64,000 nt of DNA from Suillus spraguei (Eukaryota > Basidiomycota > Agaricomycetes > Boletales > Suillaceae). The notes under the pieces are model-generated. The model searched no databases and was not told the DNA's origin. It saw only the letters and a list, made by a program, of their open reading frames with translations. Location: contig JABCPU010000213.1 of assembly GCA_016800925.1 (NCBI GenBank), positions 1 to 64,000 of the forward strand, in the 5' to 3' direction. A program made the position numbers and the translations under genes. Each line of letters starts with the position of its first letter. The stretch's first letter is position 1. Shown one piece after another: positions 36,418 through 47,759 of the stretch.

Positions 36418-37271
36418 ATCTCTATGTATCAGCATTGTCATTCTCGCCTGTCAACTCTGCACTATCCAGAACGTTTTCTGCACGGTTTCCCAACTCTCTT
36501 CGTGTCGCATCTGGCGTGATATCAACTGGACGGCTGTTCAAACTGTGATCAATGGACACACTTGCGACGTCAACTCAGTCTCGTTCTCACTGGATAAGAC
36601 TCGTATTGCAACTGGATCTCTTGATGGCACTGTGAGACTGTGGGATGCAGCGGCAGGGCGGCCAGTAGGCAAACCCTTGCTGGGGCACACTGACTCAGTT
36701 ACCTCAGTTTCTTTCTCACTAGATGATGGGACAAACATTGTGTCTGGCCCGTACGACGAGACTGTCCGTCTGTGGGATGTAGTAATATGGCAGCCCGTTG
36801 GTGATTCCTTACGTGGGCACACTTGCAGTGTTTTATCAGTCGTTCTCGCCAAACGGAACTCACATCATGACAGGTTCGGCGGAGAAGACTGTCTGAATGT
36901 GGGATGTAGCAACATGGAAACCAATTGGTCAACCCTTGGAGGGGCCCACTGATTGGGTCAGATCAGTCTCATTCTCGCCGGACAGTGGGACTCACATCAT
37001 TTCCGGTTCAAATGATAAGACTGTGCGGCTATGGGAAGTAGCGACAGGGCAGCCAGCTGGTGGGCCCCTGGTGGGATACACTCGTGTGGTTACATCAGTC
37101 TCGTTCTCTCCAGGTGGGGCTCGCATCGCGACTGGTTCTGTGGATATCACTGTCCGGTTGTGGGATGTAGAACAGACTTTAGTGCTGCCGTGGTCCGGTC
37201 CGGTTCAGAGGCAATAAGGTTATGCGATTACCCGTTTCGAGATACCACCGATAACGGGCCCGAGCATATTC
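36418..37271 (+). pseudogene. Second copy of the broken WD40 fragment
   Basis: Inverted duplicate of 4,231-5,090, nearly identical by eye, starting in the linker before ARFPNSLRVASG and covering the WD40 repeats. It shares the 2-bp loss and the TGA in unit three, so the source was already a pseudogene. It lacks 6 bp near 37,198 that copy 1 has (GCTCCG-type hexamer). There is no NACHT part on this side. Confidence 0.92.
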
Positions 37272-37589
37272 AAGTTTAGTCTTGGGGGAATTGATCTTCA
37301 GCAGCGTTGATGCCGTCGCGGATGTGACGTAGTATGGAAAGTAATCGTTCGTGCGTCGTTGGTGGGGCTAATTCGTCGCGGCGCACATAGTTATCAGAGC
37401 ATTGCGTCTCTAGACTGGAGAAGTCAATCTGAATCTTATTTGCACTATGAGCAAATCACAAATGTTCGACATTCAAAAAAGTGTGTCTGGACCCTCTGTA
37501 CATGCCAGAATGTCGTCGACGAAGTCCAAGGGTCGTCCTGTTTGAAAAATAATCACCAATCACTTGATCCAACAACAAAAAGTTCCAAA

Positions 37590-38570
37590 TTCCTCCAATC
37601 GTGATGTTTATCAATGCAACTACTGTTCGACATGTATAGAAGGTCGCGATAACAGACACCTCAATCATATTCTTGACCGGAATGGCGGCTTGCCCCACAG
37701 CCCCGAACCAAGCTCGCTCAGAAGTCCGTAACTATCTTGCCTCAAAGAACGGAAATCAAGCATTACTACTCACCTATCCCAAATGCAGATTCTGCTTCAT
37801 CCGAGCCTCCATCAACTACGACTAATACTCCACAGAAACGGAAGAATTTCTTTGGGGTTGTGGATCTCCCAGTCACTCCAGAGCAAGCAACTGGTGCAGA
37901 TTTCAGATTGTTATTGTTTCGGTGAGTTCGATGGGAAACTCTCCCAGTCAGCGCCGAACGCTGTCCATTGAAGGCGTTCGCAATCATAATCCACTTAATT
38001 GTACCTCATGCTGCCGACGTCGAGCGTTATTTCTCGGGTCTGAGTGGGGTACAATCTGTAACACGTTGCAACCTATCCATTCAGACTTTTTTGAGTCTCT
38101 TAGCAAGCTCCGAGCAAGCTACGCCAATTTCTTGCACAAAGTGACGAATCCGGCAAGCCAGCACGTCACAAACATGCCCATATATGCACACTCAACCAGA
38201 AGATGGACCTGACATAGCCTTAGCAAAGGAACTTCATAGGTCTTTTGCATGGGCGCCTCCACTTACTGGTAACTCTTGCAGCTCGGACAACGAATTTCTT
38301 GTAGGTCCAGAGTCAATGACGGATGAAGAGCTGCTTGAAGAATTTAGCAAGTTTGAAACCGAGGCTCTAGAATCACACCGTGGCTTGCAAGGTGGTGCTG
38401 ACGAAGTCCCAGATATTTTCGAAGGAGGTATTATTGACTGGAACGAGCTGGAGAAAGTTGATAAAAGAATTACACCTGCAGGATTTATTGAAGAGATTTA
38501 CGTGATTGGCCGTGGGTCACAAGGCACGGAGGCGGTCTGGATGTTGCACTGTTATCGTCGGAAGGTGTAG
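37590..38570 (+). pseudogene. hAT-family transposase relic
   Basis: A BED-like zinc finger remnant YQCNYCSTCIEGRDNRHLNHIL is at 37,611-37,676. The C-terminal hAT dimerisation block AFAIIIHLIVPHAADVERYFSGLSG starts at 37,971, then GVQSV and, after a frameshift near 38,086, SLSKLRASYANFLH. The acidic C-terminal tail (DEELLEEF, DWNELEKVDKRI) follows, with a final frameshift near 38,525. The middle of the transposase, including its catalytic residues, is absent, so only the ends of the protein remain: an internally deleted, non-autonomous derivative. Confidence 0.75.
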
Positions 38571-38849
38571 TGTCTAATGCAATAGCTTAGATAATATTTT
38601 TGCCATGATCTTGAACTACTCTAGAACACTCTAAACAATTCTGCCGATTTTTGCCATTCTGCAGAACTCGCTCCAAAATATTTCTGCCCACAGCACTGGC
38701 TGTGAGGGTGGCTGACAAATGTTCTGTTCCAGCCGCGGTTGGGCTGAGTTTCAAAGGTTTGCGCATGTTTCCGGTTTACTAAGCACTACCGCACTAGTAA
38801 ACCGCCCAGGTCCGCCCTACCTCTCCAGCAGTGGTGGGAAGGAGCCTGC
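38571..38849. other. Spacer between hAT relic and repeat A
   Basis: No gene. CTAGAACACTCTAAAC-like words near 38,620 may belong to the terminal part of the hAT element, but I did not find its inverted end. Confidence 0.35.
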
Positions 38850-39300
38850 AGACCACCATGCTCTACTTCCAAGGCTTCCATTTATCAGAACATTCCTAGT
38901 AAGGTAAGTTCTTCCATTGGCCTACGAACATCGTGTGCGACCATTCTAATGTGTCATGTAGCTTTATTCCCGCTACCGTAAGGGAGTGGGTTAATCGTGT
39001 TTTATCACTGGGACCTCATTCAAATCGGTCGTCTTCCTGCGTCTGTTGCCTTTGACCTTCAATTGTATTCTTCCCTCATCTTTGATTGCTCGTTCGCTGG
39101 GCTATTTGAGCCCAAGTTCACGTTTCGCTGAAATCCCCATGGCGTGCTCTCACTACCGATGTCAAGTTTGAGGTCGCGTGTGGTCTCGATATCATGTTTG
39201 GGAGGAACTGGATGGCTGCGTGACCACCCTACTTCCAAGGCTTCCACTTCTCAGAACCTGGTAAGTGCCTCCCTTGGCCTCCGAACACCCTGTGCGACCC
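38850..39300 (+). repeat. Dispersed repeat family A, copy 3
   Basis: The segment ATTCTAATGTGTCATGTAG...CCGTAAGGGAGTGGGTT matches 40,945-41,000. The edges 38,850-38,944 and 39,229-39,303 are direct repeats of each other (TACTTCCAAGGCTTCCA...CTGTGCGACC), so the copy is bracketed by a ~75-95-bp duplication. Confidence 0.65.
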
Positions 39301-39429
39301 TCCACGAACTCCTACTCGCACTTCAGTGCCGAGGGTTCTTCACATCCCAACTTAGAGTCGCCAACCACCTTCAATGGCACGTCAAACTCTCCGATTACAC
39401 CGCGAGACCGTTTAACAAATACCATTCGG

Positions 39430-40889
39430 TCCGTCATGATGCTTCAGTCCGCAACGTCTTCTCCTAGCAACCCATTCTCTTCACCTGCGCGGACTTCGTC
39501 GGTGTTCAGAGATGCGTCAATATCGAGAGTGATATCAGGAACAAGTGTCGCTGCAACATTTAGAGGAACCAAAGTCGCTTCCCTCATACACAAGCTCAAG
39601 AGCTTAGAATTAACGCAAGATTTGGCTGCGCATTCAGCACTGGTCAGGCACTTACAGTTTTCACCCAATGGGAAGTTTTCAACAACTTCGAGGTAGGACC
39701 TCTGTAATATATTATGTATTGACATTTCTTTGATAGCCAGGATCGGACGTCCATCATCTTCCACGTCGGGGTGTGGTGCTAGTAGTTGATCGAAACGTGG
39801 CAATAATATTTCTACAGGATCCTTGTGTGCCCCATCGTGTGGTTGCACACGCTTCTGGCAGAGTGGGTCAGGTTACTTGGTGCGCTATTCTTGCTTCATG
39901 TTGTTGGCTTGCTGACGTTTTGAAAAGGTCCCCAGTTCGTGTGCTTCTCCTTACAAGGCTAAATGGGCTATCAAAATTTGGACCAAGGTTAGTTGAACGG
40001 GAAGGAAGTAACGCCATGCTAAGTTATGTGTTATTTTTAGGATGGAGTGTGTCGAAAGACCATCAAACATTACCATCATATCCAGTCAATTGTGTGGTTT
40101 CCTGGAGGGGAAGGTGAGGTTCTAATTGGCATCCGGGAGACTATGCCAACAAGTGATCTCCCATAGTGTTTCTATCCATCGAGGGTAACAAAGTGGTCAA
40201 ATTGGTGAGCAGCTATCGTGTTCTTATTTATGATATACCCACTCATTTCCACAGGGTCTTAATGGCGATGTGTGTGTACCAAGGTCAATTTTTGGAATGT
40301 CACTGAAGTCTCGTCTTTCAGGTCCTTGACACGTATCACTTCAATTGGGTGTTCCTTCATAATGTAGCCATTACTCCCGATCTGCGGCGGTTGTTAGGTA
40401 TCGGATCGATCCTATATTCTCCTGAAGGATTGCATCCTAGCAAGTCCCGAGTAGAAAAACAGCTTTTGGGTGAGTTCACTTTCGTCCTTTGTGTGATCCA
40501 ACTCCTTATCTATTTTAGTTTTATAATATTGAGACGAAGGTTATTGAAAGGTGAGACCATCGTTGTGATGCTCTAAGGCATGTATTGATGACTTGTCGCA
40601 GCCAGACACTAGTGCCCAATGATGTCCGTGACATGACGCTGGCGAAGAACGGACAAGTGGCTCTGGTGTCTTATGAAAACGAGGTCTGTCGGTATATCGC
40701 CGATTAGGCTATGTTGCTCAGTTTATCTCGTGGATACACTTAGGCATTTCCCCAGCTGTGGGAGTTGGAAATGGTCAAGGATCAGGCGCGACTGACTCTG
40801 TCATACTTATATGCAGGTGCCGGTTGACTTTGCAGGACCGAGCTATTTTTGGGGCAAGGATGATCAGCTTGTGCTTTGTGCTAGCAAGG
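39430..40889 (+). pseudogene. WDR26/GID7-like WD40 protein, truncated, introns retained
   Basis: Spliced by eye the exons read FRGTKVASLIHKLKSLELT, DLAAHSALVRHLQFSPNG, QDRTSIIFHVG, VPHRVVAHASGRVGQVTW, LLLTRLNGLSKFGP, DGVCRKTIKHYHHIQSIVWF, VFLSIEGNKVVKL, VLDTYHFNWVFLHNVAITPD, PNDVRDMTLAKNGQVALVSY, AFPQLWELEMVKDQARLTL and VPVDFAGPSYFWGKDDQLVL. This is the order of an agaricomycete WDR26-type protein (GID7 orthologues act in GID/CTLH ubiquitin ligases). At least nine introns are kept, so it copied as DNA, not through mRNA. Frame breaks occur near 40,470-40,525 and 40,800. The gene ends abruptly at about 40,889, well before the last WD repeats. Confidence 0.85.
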
Positions 40890-40937
40890 GTGCGCTATTT
40901 CCAGTTCCCCCCAGCCCCATAACTAATGAAGTACTGA

Positions 40938-41531
40938 GCAGCTCATTCTAATGTGTCATGTAGATTTATTCCTGCTACCATAAGGGAGTGGGTTATATCG
41001 TGTTTTATCACTGGGACCTCATTTAAATCGGCCGTTTTCCTGTATCTGTTACTTTTGACCTTGAATCACATTCTTCTCTCGTCTCTTCTTCAATTGCTCG
41101 TTTGTTCGGCCATCATCTGGGCCCAAGTTCGCGTTTCGCTGAAATTCCCGTGGCCTCAGTGATTCATTGCCATGCGCTCGCTACTGATGTCTAGTTTGAG
41201 CACGTGTATTCTCGATGTTGTATTTGGGATGAACTGGATTGCTGCGTGGCCACCGTTTTATGGGAAGACGAGACTCCCGTCTCCAATCTTCCATGTCTGG
41301 CCTTCAAGGTGGTGACAGTGTTTCATTGACCTCGTTTCTAAATATCTGCTGATTTCCTTCTGTGTTTCTAGAAACATCATGTAGTATACTTAGTGGTAAT
41401 GTCAATCATATTGAACCTCCTCCTGCTGACGAATTAGAATTATCTCAGTCTTCGTCCCTCGTCGGGGCAGTTGTATTGTCTCATAGACGGTCAGATTTGA
41501 ACTTCATTGTCCATGTCGTCTTTTTCCGGCC
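40938..41531 (+). repeat. Dispersed repeat family A, copy 4
   Basis: Longest copy of the family. It shares 40,945-41,160 with copy 3, 41,200-41,430 with copy 1 (inverted), and 41,350-41,531 with copy 2. It sits exactly between the WDR26-like and TRA1 fragments and ends at CTTTTTCCGG, where the TRA1 homology begins. Confidence 0.7.
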
Positions 41532-42632
41532 GTGTCATTCATGCCTTGCGCCATGATAACGAGGCAAATGGCGTCACTGCATGCAAGATTATCATCGACC
41601 TTCTACGGTCATTTCGATCGCTGACAGAAGAGCTGGTCGCCGAATACATGAAAATTCTTCAAGATGTATTTCGCAACATGAGGGGACTTGTCCTTGAAAC
41701 ACTCTGCGAGGACTCCCCTGTTCTTGATCCCAATGTTGTCGTTCCCAGCATTCGCAGTTCCAAAGTCCTCGCCGAGATGGGAATGGTAGCTGTCACTGTT
41801 TCTCAGAGCCACTGCTCACTTTGTCCTTCACGTCATTCAAGCGACACTCTGCCTCAACTTCGAGGTTCTGGGTCTTGAATCTCCCGCACAGAAAAAGTCA
41901 GAGAAGATTATGAAGCCATGGGATCTTACTGGTCCGGCATGGCACCCACCATGAAGAATCCTCAAGCGTATATGGATTTCATCACTGGGCAAATCAAGGT
42001 ATGCATCCTTGGAACAATTTCTATATTCGAGAGTATTCATTGCATAGATGGTATTTTATGTCGCATATGACATGTGAGGCTTTGGAGAACAGTTTGATTC
42101 CTTTGGAGAAAGGCTTATTTTGGCTGCTCTTCGACTAATGCAAAACTTGCCTTCCAATGGCATACAAGCACAAAAGGTGAGTCACCTGAATCAAAAACGT
42201 GACCAGACCTAATACATCTTCTAGGATCTAATAGTGGTACTACGGCATTTGATCGGCACGCAGCATCGGAAGGCGCTTTTACCACAGATTGACAAACTCT
42301 TCGATGAACATATTCTTCTTGGAGATGGAGTGGATAGTAAAGAGACTTTGCGGTGAGTTCAGTCGATCCGTCAATGAGGAGCTATAGTTGATCATCATGA
42401 ATCAGTCCGTCGGTTTACGCCTCAGTCGCAGACCTCGTGCACCACGTCTGAGGTGGACTATCGGCTAATCAGCTCGCGCGCGTGGCGAAGCTGTATTCCG
42501 CGTTAATCCATAATTCGTACCTCAGTCATAACTTGCATATGCTGTTCTCCAAGATGATGTTCGGTCTGATCGAGAATATTACAACGAAGGAGACTGTTCA
42601 AGGTGCTGCACGGGCACTGACTAGTGCAACTA
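41515..42632 (+). pseudogene. TRA1: TRA1/TRRAP fragment, introns retained
   Basis: Exons read ALRHDNEANGVTACKIIIDL, FRSLTEELVAEYMKILQDVF, SEDSPVLDPNVV-like (here CEDSPVLDPNVV), SIRSSKVLAEMGM, LNFEVLGLESPAQKK, YWSGMAPTMKNPQAYMDF, MVFYVAYDM, GERLILAALRLMQNLP, LRHLIGTQHRKALLPQIDKL, SVYASVADLVHHV, NQLARVAKLYSALIHNSYL and MMFGLIENITTKETVQGAAR. These match consecutive helical repeats of TRA1/TRRAP, the PI3K-like scaffold of SAGA and NuA4, normally more than 3,500 residues; about 350 remain. Breaks: a frameshift at about 41,795, one at about 41,890 (AAAAAGT run), and stops at 42,077 and about 42,450. At about 42,635 it passes into a NACHT-protein tail. Confidence 0.87.
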
Positions 42633-44020
42633 CGGTCTGTCATGGATACCCCTACAGACAGCACTCTCCCCGTGAATATATATCACTCGTCCGTGCGCGA
42701 CTATGTTTCCGACCCATCAAACTGCAGCCTCCCTCAAGTACACAATATCACATCACCTCACTCCCTGCTCGCATATTCCTCTGTCCGCTTGATAAAAGCA
42801 AGTCCAAAAAGCACAACTCTCTTAAACGCACTCTCAGAACTGAAGAAGCAAAGCAAAGCTATGCAACCTGAGGATCCCCATAGGTTACGAGACTCATTAG
42901 CGTTCCTTGTTCAGCCGCTAGGGCCACTATCAGCTGTCAGCTGTATGCTGTGGCTTCGAGAAGATCGTACTTCAGATTTACAATGTTGGCTGGCTTCAGA
43001 TCCAGGCAGGACATAAGTGGCTGGAGACCGAGGGAGGGCGACAATGGCTGGAGACCGGGGGAGGACGACAATGGCTGGAGACCAATGGAGGATGAGACTG
43101 GCTGGATGACGCTGGAGGAATAAACTGGCTGAAGACCGAGGGAGGACGGGAATGGCCGAAGACCGAGGGAGGACGATATTTGCTGGAGACTCTTGCAGGA
43201 CAAGTATAGCTGGAGAACAAGCAAGGGCGAGACTGGCTGGAGACCGAGGGAGGACGAGAATAGCTGGAGACTGAGGGAGGACAATACTGGCTGCAGACCC
43301 AGGAAGGATTCGACTGGCTGCAAGGACAAAACGGGCTGGAGTCCGAGGCAGGACGAGACTGGCTGGACTCCGAGGAAGGACGAGACTGGCTGCATACCAG
43401 AGGACAACAATGGCTACAGACCCGGCGAGGACGAGATTGGTTGGAGACCAAGAATGGCTGCAGATTCCAGGAGGACGGGAGTGGTTGCAGACCCAGCGAA
43501 GACGAGAATGGGTGGAGACCGAGAGAGGACGAGAATGGCTGCAGACCGAGCGAGGACAAGAATGGCTGCAGACCGAGCGAGGACGAGAATGGCTGCAGAT
43601 ATCAGGAGGACAGGAGTGGCTGCAGACTCAGCGAGGACGAGACTGGCTGCGGACCGAGGGAGGCCGACAATGGCTGGAGACCCAGGGAGGACGAGACTGG
43701 CTGGAGACCTGGGGAGCACAAGACTGGCTGGACACCCTGGGAGGACGAAGATGGCTGCAGACCGAACGAGGACGACAATGGCTGCAGACCCAGGAAGTAC
43801 GAAAATAGCTGCAGACTGAGGGAGGACGAGACTGGCTGCAGACCCAGGGAGGACGGGACTGGTTGAGGAACTGGGGAGGACAAGACCGGCTGCAGACCCA
43901 GGAAGTATGAGATTGGCTGCAGACAGAGGGAGGACGAGAGTGGCTGCAGACTCACTGGGACTGGCTTGAGTCCAAGGGAGGACGACGATGGCTGCAAACC
44001 AAGGGAGGACAATGGGTTGT
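42633..44020 (+). pseudogene. C-terminal part of a NACHT protein with WLQTxGGR repeats
   Basis: 42,640-43,000 reads LRSVMDTPTDSTLPVNIYHS, SSVRDYVSDPSNCSLP, NITSPHSLLAYSSVRL, LKKQSKAMQPEDPHRLRDSL and LWLREDRTSDLQCWL, the segment after the NACHT ATPase in a basidiomycete STAND family. It is followed by about 30 copies of a 33-bp unit encoding 11 residues of the type WLQTERGREWL. Several units are interrupted (stops at 43,014, 43,099 and 43,206; frame changes at about 43,320-43,450 and 43,810). The ATPase itself is absent. Frames other than the WLQT one are also long here because of the repeat. Confidence 0.85.
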
Positions 44021-44724
44021 ACCCCGGGTCCTAAAGTTATGTAAGCAGCACTGCTTTGCTCGGGAAGACTCAGTAATACCACTACATAACTCATCACTAG
44101 ATGTCGTCAACCATCGTCTGTCGCCAGGACATCCAGGAGGATAGATTGCTATCCCTCAGGGGTACGGATAAACTCTTCGGCACTGGCGATCATCTTAGGG
44201 CTCAGAAAGCCTGAGGGGCGAGAAATGATCGGACAATATGCCCGGCCTGAAACTGCAGCACAGCATTCCCACCAACCATGATACTTTGGTCGAACCAGTT
44301 CCTGGTTCCGAGGTCTATATCCCAATATCACAACAAGTGCTTTTGGCAATTCAATTACAGGAACTTGCCTGAGGTTATCTGCTTGTGGCTGCTCTCGCCT
44401 GTACCTCCACTCCTCTCATTCTGGCGCCTTCAGGTGTCGTTCGCATATGTTGGAGCCACCTCAGCATTTGCTGATGTGCGCTGGGCATATGCGTTAAGCA
44501 CTGGAAAAGGGCTTGTACCTTGAGGGAGAAGAGGCTGATCTCGAGGATGATTGGGATGATATTTTTTTTTAACTTGACCTATGTATCTATAGCATATTCT
44601 AATGTCAAGTACCCGCATACTCGCCACTACCCGCCACTACCCGTCATGAGACCCGTACCTGTTGGTACCCTTGCGTATACGGGTACAGGTATGGGTATGA
44701 CCTTCGATACCCGCGGGCTAATCC
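44021..44724. other. Decayed repeat sequence with TACCCG-rich end
   Basis: 44,430-44,580 carries a frame ending in YALSTGKGLVP and, after a stop, LEDDWDDI; related to the tail of 17,017-17,100. 44,605-44,720 is rich in TACCCG/CGGGTA words in both orientations, an imperfect palindrome. No gene is assigned. Confidence 0.4.
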
Positions 44725-45400
44725 CTACGGCTGCCACCCGGGGGTCGCTGTTGGCCGACGTCGAGGGTCCGAAGCTTGCGCATCTTTGACTGACTCCGAT
44801 ATCTCGTTCTTGAACCCTTCCTGCAAATTAACATCAGCATTAACGTTCTTGACTTTGGAATATAGCTTACATTTGTCTTGAACGCTGAGATTAGTGGAGT
44901 TACCATTCTCCACACCCAACCATAATCACTCATCATCTTCTCCTGCTCAGAAGTCGAGCGCTGGAGGAACCGCGCAATCCGCAGCTGAATGTCGCGTTCC
45001 GGGATATTGTAATATTCTTCAATACTCCACGGGAACTGCATGTCACGCTGTCTCCGAATGCGAGTTTCTTGCGATTTCAATGTGCGGCGCTGAGTAAGGA
45101 GCGGGAGGAGGGATTTGAGGTAGTTGTAGCGGATCTGAGACAACGCGTCATCCATATCGTGCTGGAAGCGCTTCATAGGTCGTGCATCGTTATACAGCTC
45201 CTTTAGAACATTGTCAGACTCGTCCAAAGTTGCAAACAAACAAAGATGTACATTAATGGCAGCGAGATAATCAACCTGGATCAAGTCTTCTGTATCTAGT
45301 CGTCTGGGTTAGCAGAATGGAGAGGGATGTGTCTCTCATGAAACCCATTTTTTCCTTTGTTCGCTTCTTCGGGTTGTCGTAGGCCACTTGCAGAAGACAT
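44725..45400 (-). CDS. Small unrecognised gene, three exons
   Basis: Spliced by eye: start ATG at 45,400 (MSSASGLRQPEEANKGKNG), a 41-nt intron beginning GTTTCATG and ending CCCAG, a main exon (RLDTEDLIQVDYLAAINVHL...FKTN), a 50-nt intron 44,870-44,821 (GTAAGC...TTGCAG), and a final exon ending ATPGWQP. The product is about 200 residues, charged and probably helical (RRTLKSQETRIRRQRDMQFP, RIARFLQRSTSEQEKMM), with no signal peptide or membrane segment. No family recognised. The joined frame is open throughout, which supports a real or recently real gene. The first intron is short with its branch site close to the AG, so the start is the weakest part. Confidence 0.55.
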
Positions 45401-45712
45401 CGTGGCTAGCAGGAAATCATGGACCTGACTTTGAAAGAATACCAATTACGGGAAAATTCGAGGTGACAAGTGTGCGGCAGAGGCGAAATTCTGATAATCG
45501 TCCAATGTCAACACGATTTATTGCCGAGGAGACAGTTGTTACCAGTTCTGTATTACTTGAACGGCTACAGTTGCTTATACACTACTAATGTATACATTAT
45601 GAGCAAGTCGACTGTATGTAAATTGATTTTGGGGTGACGGAGATGAGTATACTGCACTAATCGATATGATTACCTGGAAGATCATACTTTGAGAGTATGC
45701 GTCTAAGTCAGA

Positions 45713-46757
45713 TCAATATGCAAAGAAGATATCCGAGTCAAAAAGCAGGTCATCCTCAGGATAGTTCCTGGTTTGAAGGGGCGCTGATTGCCAAACCCTC
45801 TTTGTGCCGTCATTTTTCTTTCCCCAGTGCATCCCGAAAAGTTCAAATGCGTTGAGTTCTGTGAAAGACGTCAGAGCACGGGCTACCTGCTCATAGAATT
45901 CCTGTATCACAAAAATCAATGTTCCTGAGCGCTACAAGTGAAAAGCCATGATAACTTACGACAGTGGGAGGAATGAAAATGTCCTTGGTTGACATCACTC
46001 GCAAATAGACCAAGTGGGGTACATGCTTGTACAGTGTTTCCAAGAAGGGCGCAGGAGGTGCATTTGTAGTGATCTCCAGAATGACTACAGGGACAGTTGA
46101 GCGGGCAAGCAGAGGAATATCATCCTCCATAAGACTTCCTCCGTTTAGATGAATGCTCCTCACCGGACGGCCGGGAACAATTAATTTCGCTGTCCAGGGT
46201 GAGCCAATGAACTGCTCCAGTTGGGGAATGGAAGTTGGAGCAGGGTATGGGAGTGAAGAATTGCATGTGAACATGGTAGGGATAGAATCCACTTCAAGCT
46301 TGAGAAGTGATGGTGTCCTATCAAGGAACCGGGCGACGTTTTCATCGAAAGAAAAGGAAGAGGTGAAGTGAAGCAAATGCGGGAAGTGGATACGATTAGA
46401 CGCTTCCTTCAACACCCAGCTCACACTCGAATCCATGAGGAGAGTAAGAGAGGTCAACTCTGACATATTAAGAATAGCTTTAGCAAGTTGGTGATAATAG
46501 GTGAAGAAGACGGCAGCAGGTGAATCTATGGCGATGTAAAAGGACCGTACGAATCGCGCGACATGTGGTTTCTTCGCAAGAGTGTCAATGACACATAAGT
46601 TTTGCAACCAGGCAGAAGCCAATACATTGCAGTAGAGGACGCGCTGTGCCACTGGACAGAGAGTGGAGCACGTTTGAGCAAGAGCAGCGAGAGAAGAGTA
46701 AGGAAGATACTGCATGACGCCGTCGAGAAGCTCGACTGGTAAGCTGTGAATGGACAT
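45713..46757 (-). CDS. F-box protein, two exons
   Basis: Exon 1 46,757-45,960 (266 codons) and exon 2 45,901-45,713, with a 58-nt GT-AG intron (45,959-45,902); product 328 residues. The N-terminus MSIHSLPVELLDGVMQYLPYSSLAALAQTC is a typical F-box (LP-x-EL...L...LA..C). It is followed by leucine-rich segments without strict LRR periodicity, as is common in agaricomycete F-box proteins. F-box proteins link substrates to SCF ubiquitin ligases through Skp1; the substrate is unknown. The frame is intact. The start is the first ATG before the F-box. The upstream flank (46,760-46,830) is short and open in other frames only. Confidence 0.85.
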
Positions 46758-46829
46758 GGGTGCTTAATGCAACCTGAGCTGCCAGTGAACGCGGGACCTC
46801 TTATAAAGGTGAGCCTCGGGCGCACAGGC

Positions 46830-47740
46830 CGTAGCCATCTGCAAAACCACTGAAATTAACGCTTAGCTTAAACGCATTACGGAACTTATGAACGCTTACG
46901 ACGTGCAACCGCAAGATCGTTCATATAAGTTTTGAAGGCAATAAACGGCTTGACGGTGACGAACTGATACTACTAGTTCACGCCAGAAATATTCAAATAC
47001 TGTTGATATATAGTGTTGATTTGAATCATTTGAGTAAGTGCGAGGAATGGAAAGATTGTTGAGACTCGTCCTTCTCGGCACTTTTGCCAGCATTGTCCAC
47101 GTGTCATCCGGCTCAAATCAAGCTCAGGACATCTGGGTATCACTAATATAGTTCCAGGGCTCCAACATAAATGTCGAAAAGCGGGTGGTACCCAGACACA
47201 TCGGGGCTATCAATATTTAGCAGCGGATTGTATGTAGTACGAAATGTGAAGAAAGCATTTGAAGTTTAAACTGACATAAAGATGGAGAGATAACTTCAAA
47301 TCTTGGCAGTGTTTTCTATGAAATACAAAATTTGAAACATCGGCAACCGTATCCCCACTGACCATATGTCAATAACAATAAGAAATTTGATCTGAATTTT
47401 TGCATGTGCTCAAATTTGAAGTTGAATTCTAGCCTAAAACATTGGACAAAACATGAAGTTTGGGACGTGATCATACGCCTGCTTATGTATGAAGTATTGT
47501 CCAACAATTAAGATGCCCTGAAAATTTGAAGTTTATGCCTGTGACGAAATGCAAAGACAAAACTTCAAGTTTTGTCCAGAGACAATATAAATTGCCTGAT
47601 CATCGCCTGCCCATTGCCCAATCATCACACAATTGTAGCCCGCTCACCACCCGAATTCATTACCTCGAAGGCATTTTATTGTTATCAGATACTAGCTACT
47701 GTTCATATACAAGGTAGCATAAAACTATGTCTGAGTCCAA
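46830..47740. other. Intergenic, AT-rich
   Basis: No gene. AAATTTGAAGT and its complement recur at 47,290-47,560 (for example ACAAAATTTGAAAC, CTCAAATTTGAAGTTG, AAAATTTGAAGTTTATG), suggesting a decayed small inverted-repeat element. Confidence 0.4.
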
Positions 47741-47759
47741 ACTATGTAAAACTCGTGAG

